A stretch of 64,000 bases of DNA from Heterohyrax brucei (taxonomy: Eukaryota; Chordata; Mammalia; Hyracoidea; Procaviidae). Positions 1 to 10,391 of this stretch are shown here, piece after piece. The position numbers were made by a program, and so were the translations under genes. The stretch covers positions 222,599,323 through 222,663,322 of the forward strand of contig CM053140.1 in the NCBI GenBank assembly GCA_028571685.1, given 5' to 3'. Below the pieces are notes generated by a model. It ran no database searches and had not been told where the DNA came from. It was given only the letters and a program-made list of their open reading frames with translations. Within the stretch, counting starts at the first letter, position 1. Every line of letters begins with the position of its first letter.

Positions 1-204
1 ACTAATGAAGTTAAATTTTAACCACCTTATGTTATGGAAAATTTGTGTGTATGCTTAAGCCATGTGATACTAAAAAAATGATTTCAATGCCTCCAGAGAA
101 CCAGGGTTAGAAAGAAGTTCAGGAATCATCTTGCCCATTGATACTGAATGTACAGCATCTAGACCAGCACCAGTCTACCACCTGAAAGTTTGTCTTGTTG
201 ACTT
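1..204. other. Unique AT-rich DNA
   Basis: I recognise no gene and no repeat family in this opening stretch. It runs up to the tail-side end of an RTE fragment. Confidence 0.5.
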
Positions 205-670
205 TAGGTATTGTCAAGTCAGTTCTGACTCATAGTAACCCATTGCACAATAGAACACAACACTACACAATCTTTGCCATGCTCACTAACTGTGAGCTCC
301 TTGTTGCAGCCATTGTGTGAATCCATGTACTTGAGCGTCTTCCTCTACTTCATTGATTCTTTACAAAGTACAAGGTTCTCCTCCAGGGACTGGTCTCTCA
401 TGATAATATGTCCCAAGTATGTGAGCTGCTGTCTCACCATCCTCACTTCTAACAAGTATTTTGCTGTGCTTCATCCATGACAGATTTGTTTGTTCTTCTG
501 GAAGTCTACAGTGCATTCAATATTCTTTGCCAATATCATAATTCAAAACATCAATTCTTCTTTAGTCTTACTTATTTAGTTCCACAGCTTTCAAATATAT
601 TATGAGGCTTTTGAAAACACCATTGCCCGGGTCAGTTGCACCTTAGTCGTTAAAGTGATACTTCTGCTTT
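205..670 (-). mobile_element. RTE (BovB-like) LINE, 3' fragment
   Basis: The plus strand reads the complement of an RTE 3' region. It begins with the near-palindrome around GTCAAGTCAGTTCTGACTC that marks RTE and AfroSINE 3' ends, and runs to the text about a third of a kilobase upstream. The same sequence recurs at 18836, 22482, 50857 and 54378. No open frame survives. An L1 3' end begins directly at 671, so this copy was probably interrupted by the L1, and I do not find its remainder. Confidence 0.8.
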
Positions 671-2411
671 TTTTGTTTGTTTGTTTTAGTATGATTAAGT
701 GAAAGTATACAATCCAAATTAATTTTGCATGTCTGCCTATCTTCAGCTACTCTGCTCTCTTTGCCCGGTGACAGCACACTCCTCCTTTTCACTCTATACT
801 TGTCATAGCCCTTTAACAATCTTCTGTCCCTTCCTCTCCAACTTCATCTCACCCATCAAGAAAGATGCCATGGGACAGCATCCTATGAAAGCATAGAGAC
901 ATAAATTACACGCACCATGTAGTCACATTGTGTCCCTGAGTCCAGTACATTTTTGTACGACAGGTTGATCTCAGTAGTGTTTTCTGAAGGGGCAGCAGCA
1001 GGTCTAGAGACCATGTCCCCAGGGGATCCCCTAGACCATCAGACCATCAACCATGGTCTTCTAGTAGAGTTCATCAGCTGCACGCCTCTTTTTCTAATGT
1101 TGCCCCAGGGACTCAACATTGTGTGCCTTCATCATGGCTGTCCTTGGTGGTGGCCAGGCACCATCTGTTTTTTTTGCTCACATGTTGATACAGTCACCCG
1201 TGCACATGGCTCCTTCTGTATCCTGAGCCCTTTTGTCCTCATGTCTTTTGTTGTTCTTAGTGATCATCTGCTTCATATGAGTTGGTACCGTTTGATGTAC
1301 CTCAAATCTCACCTCGCCAGGTTTTGAAAACCCAGATGCCACTCACCAATATAGGGTATAGCTAGGGTGACGTGGACCACTGAGCACACTAAGGACGGTT
1401 AACTTTGCCTCCTTGTGTGGATGCCTTGGCAGGGCAGAGAGGAGGGCCCCCCTCGGTGGTTCCTCAAGGACTTAAACATCAAGAGGAACTGGCACTGGGA
1501 GACCTCTGAATCACGGTAGGACCAGTCTGGGCAGAAGGGGAGATTGATTGCCTCCCGGCACTCCTTAGTACTTCTCAGGATAGTGCAAGAAGGGAATGAG
1601 GCTGCCCACAGAAGCACTTACAATAGTCTAGTTACACAAATTGGCTTCAATATCCCCCAAGAACATGGTCCCTAGACCCCGCTCCTGCTACTCTATCCTT
1701 GCCATATTGGGTTGAGGTTAGAAGAGCTTTCAGTTTATGGTAAAGTCCAGTTAAGTTGATCTACTTTCTACTGTGTACTGTCACTGCTTTCACCCAACCA
1801 CATTTCTATAAATTATCTATAACCAGCCCCACACTTGTAACCATCAAAGAGTCTTTTCTTCTGTACGTAAGTATATTTTTAAGTCCTTATAGCAAGGATC
1901 TTATACAATATTTGTCCCTTTGCCTCTGACTGACTGCATTCAGTATAATGTCTCCCAACTGAAACCACGTTATGAAGTGCTTCCCAAAATCATCACTGTT
2001 CCTCATCACCATATACTGTTCCATTGAGTATATGTACCAGAGTTTGTTTATCCAGTCATCTGTTGTTGGGCATCTGGGTTGATTCCATCTTGCTATTGTG
2101 GATGGTACTGCAATAAACAGTCACGTGCATGTATCTGTTCAAGTGACAGCCTTTGTTTCTGTAGGATATATTCCGAGCAGTGGGATTACTGGGTCAAATG
2201 ATGAATCTATCTCCAGCTTCTTAAAGAAGCTCCAAATAGCTTCTCAAAGAGGTTGTACTATTTTGCAGTCCCATCTGTCCACAGCCTCGCCAGCATTTGT
2301 TGTTTTGTGTTTTTTGGATCATGGCCAAACTTGTTTGGGTGAGACGCTATCTCATTGTAGATTTGATTTGGATTTCTCTGAAAGCTAATGATTGTGACAA
2401 TTTCCTCATAT
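671..2411 (-). mobile_element. L1 LINE, 5'-truncated (3' UTR and end of ORF2)
   Basis: The plus strand starts with a T-rich tail and then the L1 3'-UTR text shared with 57094-57570 and 23828-24800. It passes through the UTR and into the last part of ORF2 near 2200-2411. A piece of retroviral leader interrupts it at 1361-1611: L1 text resumes afterwards with the next part of the UTR. The 5' side ends abruptly at 2411 against a retroviral LTR, sharing the four bases TCTG at the join. No coding frame is intact. Confidence 0.8.
1361..1611 (+). mobile_element. Detached piece of ERV leader
   Basis: This stretch matches 2722-3003 of the provirus almost base for base. Both begin at AGCTAGGGTGACGTGG and end near GAGGCTGCCCA. 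The copy lacks a block of about 25-30 bases present in the provirus at roughly 2893-2922. It lies inside the L1 3' UTR, with no LTR, no poly(A) and no clear target-site duplication. It may be a fragment of a second provirus, a local duplication of the neighbour, or evidence that this segment moves as its own unit. Confidence 0.75.
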
Positions 2412-2608
2412 GTCTGATAAGAGGACAGAGACAGAGCTCATCAGGGAACTCAGCCATTTTAGACATTAGCCCACAGCAGCTCCACCGGCTGGAATAAAGC
2501 CTCTTCCTCTTATAAGCATAGGTGTTCAGGTGATTCTTGCTGTCAGCCCTCATTTTTATTTCTTCCTGCGTGAGTCGGATCTGACTCGACAGCACTTGGC
2601 TGGCAACA
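2412..2608 (+). repeat. 5' LTR, 3' part only
   Basis: The stretch aligns with 10623-10787 at the other end of the provirus, including the AATAAA signal (about 2495) and the T-rich end CATTTTTATTTCTTCCTGC. The first 200 or so bases of the LTR are missing. The cut edge abuts L1 at a TCTG microhomology, which suggests a deletion rather than normal integration. Four bases before its terminus the LTR holds a 35-bp foreign insert (2570-2604). Confidence 0.85.
2570..2604 (+). mobile_element. 35-bp RTE/SINE 3'-end micro-insertion in LTR
   Basis: Compared with the 3' LTR, which reads CTTCCTGCAACA, the 5' LTR has 35 extra bases between CTTCCTGC and AACA. The extra segment holds GAGTCGGATCTGACTC, a near-palindrome typical of RTE and AfroSINE 3' ends, followed by a tail ending ACTTGGCTGGC. 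I see no convincing target-site duplication. The insert is absent from the 3' LTR, so it arrived after provirus formation. Confidence 0.75.
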
Positions 2609-2612
2609 TTTT

Positions 2613-2630
2613 TGGTTCCCTGACCAGAAA
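2613..2630 (+). promoter_or_regulatory. Primer-binding site, tRNA-Glu type
   Basis: TGGTTCCCTGACCAGAAA lies five bases after the LTR terminus (AACA, 2605-2608). It is complementary, with about two mismatches over 18, to the 3' end of a mammalian tRNA-Glu (CTC) including its CCA. Glutamate-primed class I elements (the ERV-E group) are known. The match is by eye from memory of the tRNA, and a search of a tRNA library would confirm it. Confidence 0.7.
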
Positions 2631-3296
2631 ACTAGCCCTCCTGTGGAGAGTACAGGCTCTGACTCTCCCAATGATTTTGACCAACCTCTGGGGACCAACC
2701 GTGGGGGGGGGGCCTGATCAGCTAGGGTGACGTGGACCACTGAGCACACCGAGGACGGTTAACTTTGCCTCCTTGTGTGGATGCCTCGGCAGGGCAGAGA
2801 GGAGGGTCCCCTCGGTGGTTTCTCAAGGAGTCAAACGTCAAGAGGAACTGGCACTGGGAGATGTCTGAATCATGGTAGGACCAGTCTGGGCAAAGTGAAA
2901 GGGGCCTGCTCCGCTCAGAGGGCAGAAGGGGAGATTTATTGCCTCCCAGCACTCCTTAGTACTTCTAAGGATAGTGCAAGAGGGAAATTGAGGCTGCCCA
3001 GAATAGGATAAAGGGTGGAACTGTGTGTGTGTGAGCATTTGGAAACTGAGATGGGCCATGAGGAGTGAGTTCTGACTCCTTCGCACAGACTGAAGACAGT
3101 GTGGGGTTCCAAGCCGTGGCTCGTAGGGCACCTTGGATGGCTAAGGGCAGATCATGCTGATGGATTATTTCAGCCTGCCAAAGCTCAGAGGGTATGATAT
3201 TCCTTCAAGGGAAGTAGCCAGTGATGAATGAAGCTACTGTGCGTCCTCCCCTTTCCCACGTTGTGGCATGTCTATCATTTGTCTGTGGGAAGAACA
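2631..3296 (+). other. ERV 5' leader
   Basis: Untranslated proviral leader between the primer site and gag. It contains the segment 2722-3003 that is duplicated at 1361-1611, and a G-run (about 2703-2711). Packaging signals usually lie here in this virus group, but I cannot point to one. Confidence 0.6.
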
Positions 3297-4760
3297 TGGG
3301 GGATGCACAGGGGAAACTCACCCCACTAGGACCAATGCTGAAACATTGGGTTTACAGTGGACTATGGGGTAACAACAACCACGGGAAAACTGAAAATTTT
3401 GTGTGAGCTGGAGTAGCCAATGTTTGAGGTGAGATGGCCTGCTGAAGGGAGCTTAGATAAAGGTACAGTACAAAATGTGTGGTCAGTCATCACAGGGGAC
3501 CTAGGGCATCCTGATCAGATAGCTGGCTCCATCTAGTATTGCAACCACCAGCATGGCTCAGAGGCCAAGCTCCTGGAGTACTGGTGGCTAGGACAGAGAA
3601 GCACTCTACTCAACCCCAGAGACCCCCACCCTGTGTCCTGGAAGGGGAACTGGTCAAGCCACCGGAGCCCCTATCCCCTGATTCTATCAGCCAGGCTGAA
3701 GCGGCCACTATAACCCCTCCTGCTCCGCAAGAGACCAGTTCATGCACCCCACCTCCCTCCGCAAGGCTTTGCCCACAGGCACCCCATGCAGTTCAAATGC
3801 CACGGAGGAAAGTATGGGGCCCAGAGCTGATGAGTTCCGAGGGACTAGTCACTGAACACTGAGCTTTGAGGTATCAGCCTTTTGCCTCCATGGACCTTCT
3901 CAAGTGGAAACAACATTTGCCCTCCTATACAGAGAAACCCCAGGCCCTCATTGATCTAATGCAAGCCATCTTTTAGACCCACAATCTTATGTGGGCTGAC
4001 TGCTGCGAACTCCTCCTCACTCTGTTTAACACAGAGGAGAGATGCTGGGTGATCCAGGCTGCCACCAAGTGATTGGAGGAAAATGCTCCAAAAGACGCTT
4101 TAGATACCAGAGTGTTTGTCCACAACTCTCTGCCCAAGGAGGACTCACAATGGGACCCAAATAATAGGAGTGAAATGAGGCAGCTCAAAAAGTACACAGA
4201 AGCCATCCTCCAGGGATTGTAGAAGGGGACCCAGAAGGCCACAAACATGTGCAAGGTGGCCAAGCTTATGCAAAAGCTAGACTACAGCCCTGAGGATTTC
4301 TATGAGAGGCTATGTGAAGCACAGCGAATTTACACACCATTTGACTCTGAGAGTCAGGAAAATCAGAGAATGGTAAACTCAGCCTTTGTGAGCCAGTGGG
4401 CAGGGGACATCAGGTGAAAGCTCCAAAAGCTGGAGGGATTCGCAGGTATGAATGCATCTCAGCTCTTAGAGGTGGCCAAAAAAGTTTTTGTGAGAGGTAG
4501 ATGAGAAGAGAGAGGCAGATTGGAAGATGAAAAAAAGTGATCTCATAGCAGCTGCCTGAACCCAGACCCAAAGGCAGGGCCCCTCACTGTGCAGGCAGGG
4601 TGGGAAGAGAAAGGTAGGAGAACAAAACCACCCCAGGCGGCCTCCCTTAAAGCGCAACCAGTGCATCACCTGCTGGGAGACGAATGAGTGCCCCTAGCGG
4701 GGAAAGAATTTGGCGGCTTTACCAAAGACAACCTCTAAGGGGGAAGCTATGTTGTTCAAT
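3297..4760 (+). pseudogene. gag: ERV gag, broken
   Basis: Gag would encode the structural polyprotein (matrix, linker, capsid, nucleocapsid). A matrix-like start is visible near 3297-3405 (TPLGPMLKHW). A proline-rich open stretch at 3539-3862 resembles the linker between matrix and capsid. Capsid-like text follows at 3885-4500, with a major-homology-like segment near 4325 (YTPFDSES). Stops interrupt it at about 3973, 4070, 4218 and 4417. The nucleocapsid zinc knuckle near 4660-4700 keeps cysteines (QCITCWE) but is followed by a stop and is degraded. It is followed by protease in a shifted frame, so gag and pro are separated by damage. Identification is by gammaretroviral capsid patterns and is secure. 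Confidence 0.85.
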
Positions 4761-4792
4761 GTGGCTAGAGGCTCCATCTTTGATGACTGAAG

Positions 4793-5062
4793 TTGACAGG
4801 GCTCAGGAACGCCAATGAGCCTATAGTCCAAATGAAGGTAGGGGAGCAAGAACTAGATTTTCTAGTTAACGCTGGAGCAGAACATTCCATGGTCGTCGAT
4901 CCCATGATGCCCCTCTCTTCCCTCCGAACTAATATAGTTGGAGCAATTGAAAACTTGACCCAGCTGTCTTTTTGTCAGCCATGGAAGTGCATAATCAGGG
5001 GCCATGAAGTGATGCATCAATTCCGGTGCATGCCAGACTGCCCCATCCCACCGTTGGGATGA
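4793..5062 (+). pseudogene. pro: ERV protease, active-site Asp lost
   Basis: This 89-residue open stretch is a retroviral aspartic protease fragment. The active-site loop normally reads D-T/S-G-A. Here it reads NAGAEHS, with Asn at 4868-4870 where the catalytic Asp belongs, so this copy would be inactive even if expressed. The flap and the C-terminal helix region are only partly recognisable. A stop follows at 5060, and the reverse transcriptase picks up after about 170 bases of degraded linker. Confidence 0.8.
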
Positions 5063-5229
5063 GACTTATTGAGAAAACTATGGGCTACAATCTCTTTTTC
5101 TAATGAAGGCCTATTGGACTTGCAGTTGCCTAAGCCATGATTGGTCCTGACGCTCACTGTCCCAAGAGAGGAGGAGTAGAGACTCTTCATTACTGAACTT
5201 GGAGGAACTTGAAACCCTAAGCTTGTCCA

Positions 5230-6638
5230 GAGATGGCCAGGAGTTTGGACTGTAGACAACTTGCCCAGGCTGGCAACTAATCAGGCACCAGTGTGGACTG
5301 ATCTAAAACTAGAGGCTCAGCCTACAAGTGTAAGACTGTACCTGATTCCTCTAGAGGCCTTGGAAAGAATCCAAGTACATTTACAAAGGCTCAAGGAACA
5401 TGGCATCATCGTCCAATGCCAATGGACCTGGAACACGTCCCTTCTCCCTGTGAGGAAGCCCAGAACAAAAGATTACCAGCCAGTCCAGGACTTGAGAGTG
5501 GTAAATCAGGCAACTATGACCCTGTATCCAACTGTGCAGGACCCCTACACCCTCCTGAGCTTACTCCCAGAACAGACCTCCTGGTTCACTTGTCTGGAGT
5601 TGAAAGACACATCTTGCGGCATAAGATTGGTGCCTGAAAGTTGTGAGCTATTTGCCTTCCAATGGGAAGACCCTCTCAAGGTGACAAACGTGCAAGACAC
5701 TTGGACACTGCTTCCCCAGGGACTCAACAATGCACACCCCTCTTTGGAAAGGCTCTCACTAGAGATCTTCACCAATTTCCAGAACAGGCTACTGGATATG
5801 TCCTCCTTCATATGTCCTTAATTTTCAGCTGGGCCACCGAACACACAAGGGGTGCACTCAGGGTATGGACACACTCTCGTGACACTTAGAGGCATGTGTG
5901 CACAAAGTCTCCCAGAAAAAGACCCAGATCTGTCAGAGACAAGTGAAGTACTTAGGGTTCATCCTCCAACAAGGAGCAAGAAGGCTGGGAGTAGAAAGGA
6001 AGCAAGTCATCCAAAACATCCCTGTCCCAAAGACACAAAAGCAGATTAGAGAATTTCTGGGAGCAGCAGGGTTTTGCTGCATACAGATACAAAACTCTGA
6101 AGTACTGGCTAAACCATTATATGAAGCTACAAAGAGAGGGAGAGAAGAAGCCAACAGAAGGGAAAGCTGACCAACAAAAGGCCCTTGAAAAGCTAAAGGA
6201 AGAATTACAGGCAGCCCAGCCCTATGCCTCCCTGACCTCACCACACCTTTCATAATGTATGTATAAGAAAGGAATAAAATAGCTGTGGGGGTGCTCACCC
6301 AGAAAATAGGATCTTGGGCAAAGCCAGTTTCTTATCTCTCTAAGCAACTTGACAGAGTCTCCAAAGGATGGCTTCCATGCCTAAGAGCACTTACAGCCAC
6401 TGCCATGCTGGTACAGGAGGCTGATAAGCTGACTCTGCCAAAGGACATACGAGTCCTGGTGCCACATCCAGTAGTCATTCTCATGAACACCAAAGGGTAC
6501 CATTGGCTAACCAACTCAGGCCTCATCAAATATCAAGGGTTGTCATGTGAAAACCCGAGGCTGGTAATAGAGGTCATGTCCTCCTTAAGACCAGCCATGC
6601 TGCTCCCAGTCGGGGATGGAGGACGTGAACATGACTAA
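5230..6638 (+). pseudogene. pol: ERV reverse transcriptase, broken
   Basis: The fingers and palm of a gammaretroviral reverse transcriptase are visible in the open stretch 5261-5821 (for example PVQDLRVVNQ and FAFQWEDP). Thumb and connection text continues in other frames at 5898-6170 (VKYLGFILQQG) and 6285-6630. The expected YxDD catalytic motif should fall near 5800-5825, but the frame there reads LHMSLIFS, so the motif is lost. At least three frame changes separate the parts. Its role would have been copying viral RNA into DNA. Identity is firm; function is not possible. Confidence 0.9.
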
Positions 6639-7200
6639 GTGGAAGTTATGGAGGCAGTGTACTTGAGCAGGCCAGACCTGCTCAACCAACCCCTAATAAA
6701 TGCAGACCAGAAGCTCTTCGTAGGTGAAAGCAGCTTTGTCAATTCTGGGGCGAGGAAACAAGCTGGCTATGCAGTAGTTATTCTGACTGAGGTAACTGAG
6801 GCAAGGAACGTCCTCTCAGAGAGCCGAGCATTGACTCTACCCTTGAAACTGAGCAAAGGAATAAGTGTGAACATTTTCACAGACTCGCAATTTGCTTTTC
6901 TCACCCTTCATGTATGTGGAGCTATGTATAGAGAAAGGGGGCTTCTAAAGGCAGAAGGAAAAGATTTAAAATATCCAGGTGAAGTTCTACAACTGCTAGA
7001 GGCTGTGTGGAAGCCTAAGTGAGTAGCAGTCATCCATTGCTGAGGACACCAAAGAACAGGAACTCCTGAGGCAGAAGGAAATGGGAGGGCACATGCTGAA
7101 ACAAAGAGGGCAGCAGCCCTCCCACTCCAAGCTGCCACCATTGATCCTTTAATCCCATGGGCACCAGCCTTAACCCCTACATATTCTGAGGGGGAAAAGG
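6639..7200 (+). pseudogene. pol: ERV RNase H, broken
   Basis: This open stretch (127 residues to 7022) follows the connection domain and matches a gammaretroviral RNase H. The first catalytic region, normally T-D-G-S-S, reads VGESSF, so the Asp is gone. A second acidic site is kept in FTDSQFAF. AGYAVVILTE marks a core strand. A stop at 7020 and frame changes follow before the integrase. The domain would remove the RNA strand from RNA-DNA hybrids. Confidence 0.85.
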
Positions 7201-8536
7201 AATGGATGGAGAAAGAAGGAGCAGAAGAAGCTGGAGAGGGATGACAAAGACTGCTGTATGGAGAATGGTAGTCCCCCATCTCCTGGGACCATCAGTCATC
7301 CTTGCCATGCATGAGGCCACCAACTTGGGACAGGAAAAGACTGAGAAACTGCTAGAGAGATACTTTTACATTCCCCTCTTGACTACTCTAGCAAAGAGAG
7401 TCAGCCAGTGTTGCGTGACTTGCAGCCAGAGCAATGCTAAACACGGGCCATCCCTGCCACCTGGAGTTCAGACCTATGGGGCAGTCCCTTTTGAAGATGT
7501 ACAGGTGGACTACACTGAACTACCTTGATGTGGAGGGAACTGGTACCTACTGGTTCTGGTCTGCATGTACTCAGGATGGGTGGAAGCTTTCCCTACTAGA
7601 ACAGGGAAGGCCCACGAAGTAGAGAGAGTGCTGCTCAGAGAGATTATTCCCTGGTTTTGGCTGGCACTTCAGGACGGATCTCACAACAGACCAGCATTTG
7701 TAGCAGAGATAGTACAGAAGACAGCTAAGGCCTTGAATATCATTTGGAAAATACATCCAGCCTATAGGCCTCAGAGCTCAGGCAGGGCAGAGCACGTGAA
7801 CAGAACTTTAAAAACAGGGATCAGTAAACTCTGTCAAAAGGCGAGGCTCAACTGGGTACAAACATTGCCACTGGTCTTGTTTAAGGTTAAATGTAATCCT
7901 TCTAGGGGTACAGGGTACTCTTATGAAATAATGTATAAAAGGCCTCTGTTCATCTTCTGAAATCTACCAGGGACCCCAGAAGAGTTTGGAGAAACCAAAT
8001 TGCATAGGCAGGTGGAAGCCATGGGAAGAGTAACTAAAGAGATCTCCACCTGGGTGACTGACCAGGCTCTGGTTAGCCTTCTCACACCTGTCCATTCTTT
8101 TTCTCTAGGAGACAAGGTCTGGGTTAAAGACTGGAACCTGGCCCTCCTCAAGCCCAAGTGCAAGGGCCCCTACACCATCATCCTTACCTCACCCACAGCA
8201 GCAAAGGTGGAATGGATTCCCGACTGGATCCACCACAGCAGGCTGAAGAAGGCTTTGCCATCACAGTGGGAAATAGGGAAGAACCCAACCAACCTCTGCA
8301 GTGAAGCTAAGACAATTAACATGGCCCGCTCCAGCCACAAACCGGGAGCTGGCTGGTTTACATATGGCCAAAGCCTGAGAGCATCTGCCGTGGGACTTAA
8401 TTTAACTTTGGACCGTGAGGAGAAGAGAGAAGGATGTGATCTAGGTACGCACACTACTAAAGAAGGGCAAAAAGTGACAATCACATTACTATTTTACAGT
8501 TTTTTTGAATGTAAGTTTACTCTCAAAGGGCCTTAA
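7201..8536 (+). pseudogene. pol: ERV integrase, broken
   Basis: Three integrase domains lie in order over three frames. The zinc domain (7202-7528) has HEATN, where the second His is replaced by Asn, then CCVTC with the paired cysteines. The catalytic core starts with VQVDYTELP (first acidic residue kept), then crosses a frameshift near 7528-7565. The second acidic site reads SHNRPAF, with His at 7682-7684 where Asp is expected. The final Glu is kept in SSGRAEHVN. The C-terminal GPY-like domain is at 8165-8260 (KCKGPYTIILTSP). The enzyme would join viral DNA to the host genome, and two ligand changes make this copy inactive. Confidence 0.9.
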
Positions 8537-8539
8537 ACT

Positions 8540-10365
8540 CAGACTCAGACTCTATACGTGATCCTGAAAATAAAGGCCCATGTGTATGCTACAATCCCAC
8601 TGAGCCTCCTTCATCTGTACTATTTTAGATAAAGATAAAAAAAGGTGGAGTTTGTCTGAAGAGGGACCTTTGATAGCCCAAACTGAAGTAAAAGGGATTC
8701 CCAGCCAAATAACATTAGAATCTGATGCTTGTGCTGCCATAAGCCACTGTGGAGGTTTAGGCTGTGGTTCCCTCAGCTGGGAAAGGAATTACATGATACA
8801 AGATAAATACATGTTCCAGATGGTGTGATATAAGTTGCCAGTGGTGGTCACATGCATTGTGGGCAACTTGGAAAGTTAATAATTCAGGGAAAACCCCTCT
8901 CAAGAAAGCAGTAACGAAGTCTAATTGTACAGCTAATCAATGTAACCCATCAGAACTAGCAATCACTAATCTGCTGAATGCCTGTTGGAAGGTGGGGGAA
9001 ATGTGATGCTGGGAATAGATGGTTCTGGGCTTGACCCTCAAGTCCTTATCATCATCAGAGGCCAGGTCCAGAGTCGTCCCACAAAAAGCCCACCAGATAT
9101 TTCAGTCTTTCAATGAAGAGTCCATCCAGCCCATGCCCCAGCCTCCATGAAATGCCAAAAGTTTATTCTTGGGGCTAGCAGAAGGTATAGCTCAGTCTCT
9201 AAATGTTACACCACACTGTGTGTGTGGAGGAATCGTTATGGGAGATCAGTGGCCATGGAAAGCAAAAAAAGTTACTACCCCATGAAGTTATCAGTATGAT
9301 AAGCCAAAAAAGGCCCCCTATAAATGAGGCCTTCTGAGTCCTGAAGTCCTCCGTAATAGGACAGTACTGCCTGGCCAGATGGGGAAAGAACTCATCTGTG
9401 TCAGGGAATTGACTTGACTGGGACCAAAGACCTTCAATGCCTCAACAAGAAAAAGTGAATGGTGGGGAAAAAATAGAATTGAACAAGACCCCCTAATAAA
9501 TTTGCCTACCTGAAAGAAGGCTGGGGGGACTTAGGGAGTCCAAGAGATGGGGCAGCCCTGGCTGGGCTGTACTGGATATGCAGTAATAGATCATATGCCT
9601 GTCTCCCAAATGTCTAGTGTGGGAGTTGTGTAATACGTATCATCAGACTCTCCTTTTTTTTTGCTGCTCCTTAAAACTAGAAAATTGCTTGGCTGTCTGA
9701 TTTCTACCACCCTGTCTCTTCAGAAAAGGGAAGTTACAATAGAAGACTGGAAAGATGATGAGTGGCCCCCTGAGAAAATAGTTCAATGTTACAGACCAGC
9801 CACGTGGCCTGAGGATGGGTCTTCGGATTTCGAACCCCTATTTACATGCTGAATTGTATAATTAGATTACAGGCAGTGCTCTAGATTATAACCAGTGAAA
9901 CAGGTAGAGCCCTGACACTTCTAGCACAACAGCAGAGCCAAATTAAAAATGCTGTTTGGCAGAATAGGCTGGCTTTGGACTACCTGCTAGCCCAGGAAGG
10001 AGGGTTGTGTGGGAAATTCAATTTCACAAACTGTTGCCTGCAAACTGAAGACCAGGGACAAGTCACAGAAGATATAGTAAAAAAGATCCAGACATTAGCC
10101 CACATCCCTGTACAAACCTGGAGCCCCAAGCCTATGGGGAGTATAGTTCTCAGGCTTTTAGGCATTTAAAACCGTGGAAGGAGGAGTATTCGCCATTATC
10201 GGGCTTTTCTTGACCATTCCTGTCTCCTCCCATCAGCAGTAAGGGCTACGTGTTCTATGACTGAGACAGCTGTTCATCAAAAAACAGCATTGTATATGTT
10301 CTATGTGAAACACTACCAGCTCCTACAAGAGCAGGCCGGTGGTGAGACCTCAAGTTAAAAAACAT
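8540..10365 (+). pseudogene. env: ERV env, broken
   Basis: The surface subunit region (about 8540-9650) is heavily damaged and has no long frame. The transmembrane subunit is clearer. A heptad-like stretch near 9915-9985 leads to [10 protein letters not shown] and a cysteine cluster [10 protein letters not shown] (about 10005-10045), within the open frame 9975-10169. The spacing of that cluster is seven residues between the first cysteine and the pair, where six is common. Text resembling a membrane anchor and cytoplasmic tail follows to about 10365 in shifted frames. Env would mediate cell entry. This copy has many stops and no intact product. Confidence 0.8.
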
Positions 10366-10391
10366 ATATGGGATCTTAAAGAGGGGAACGA

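Noticed and set aside
953-1327. 124-codon plus-strand frame
   Set aside because: It lies in L1 3' UTR read on the wrong strand and is chance coding space.
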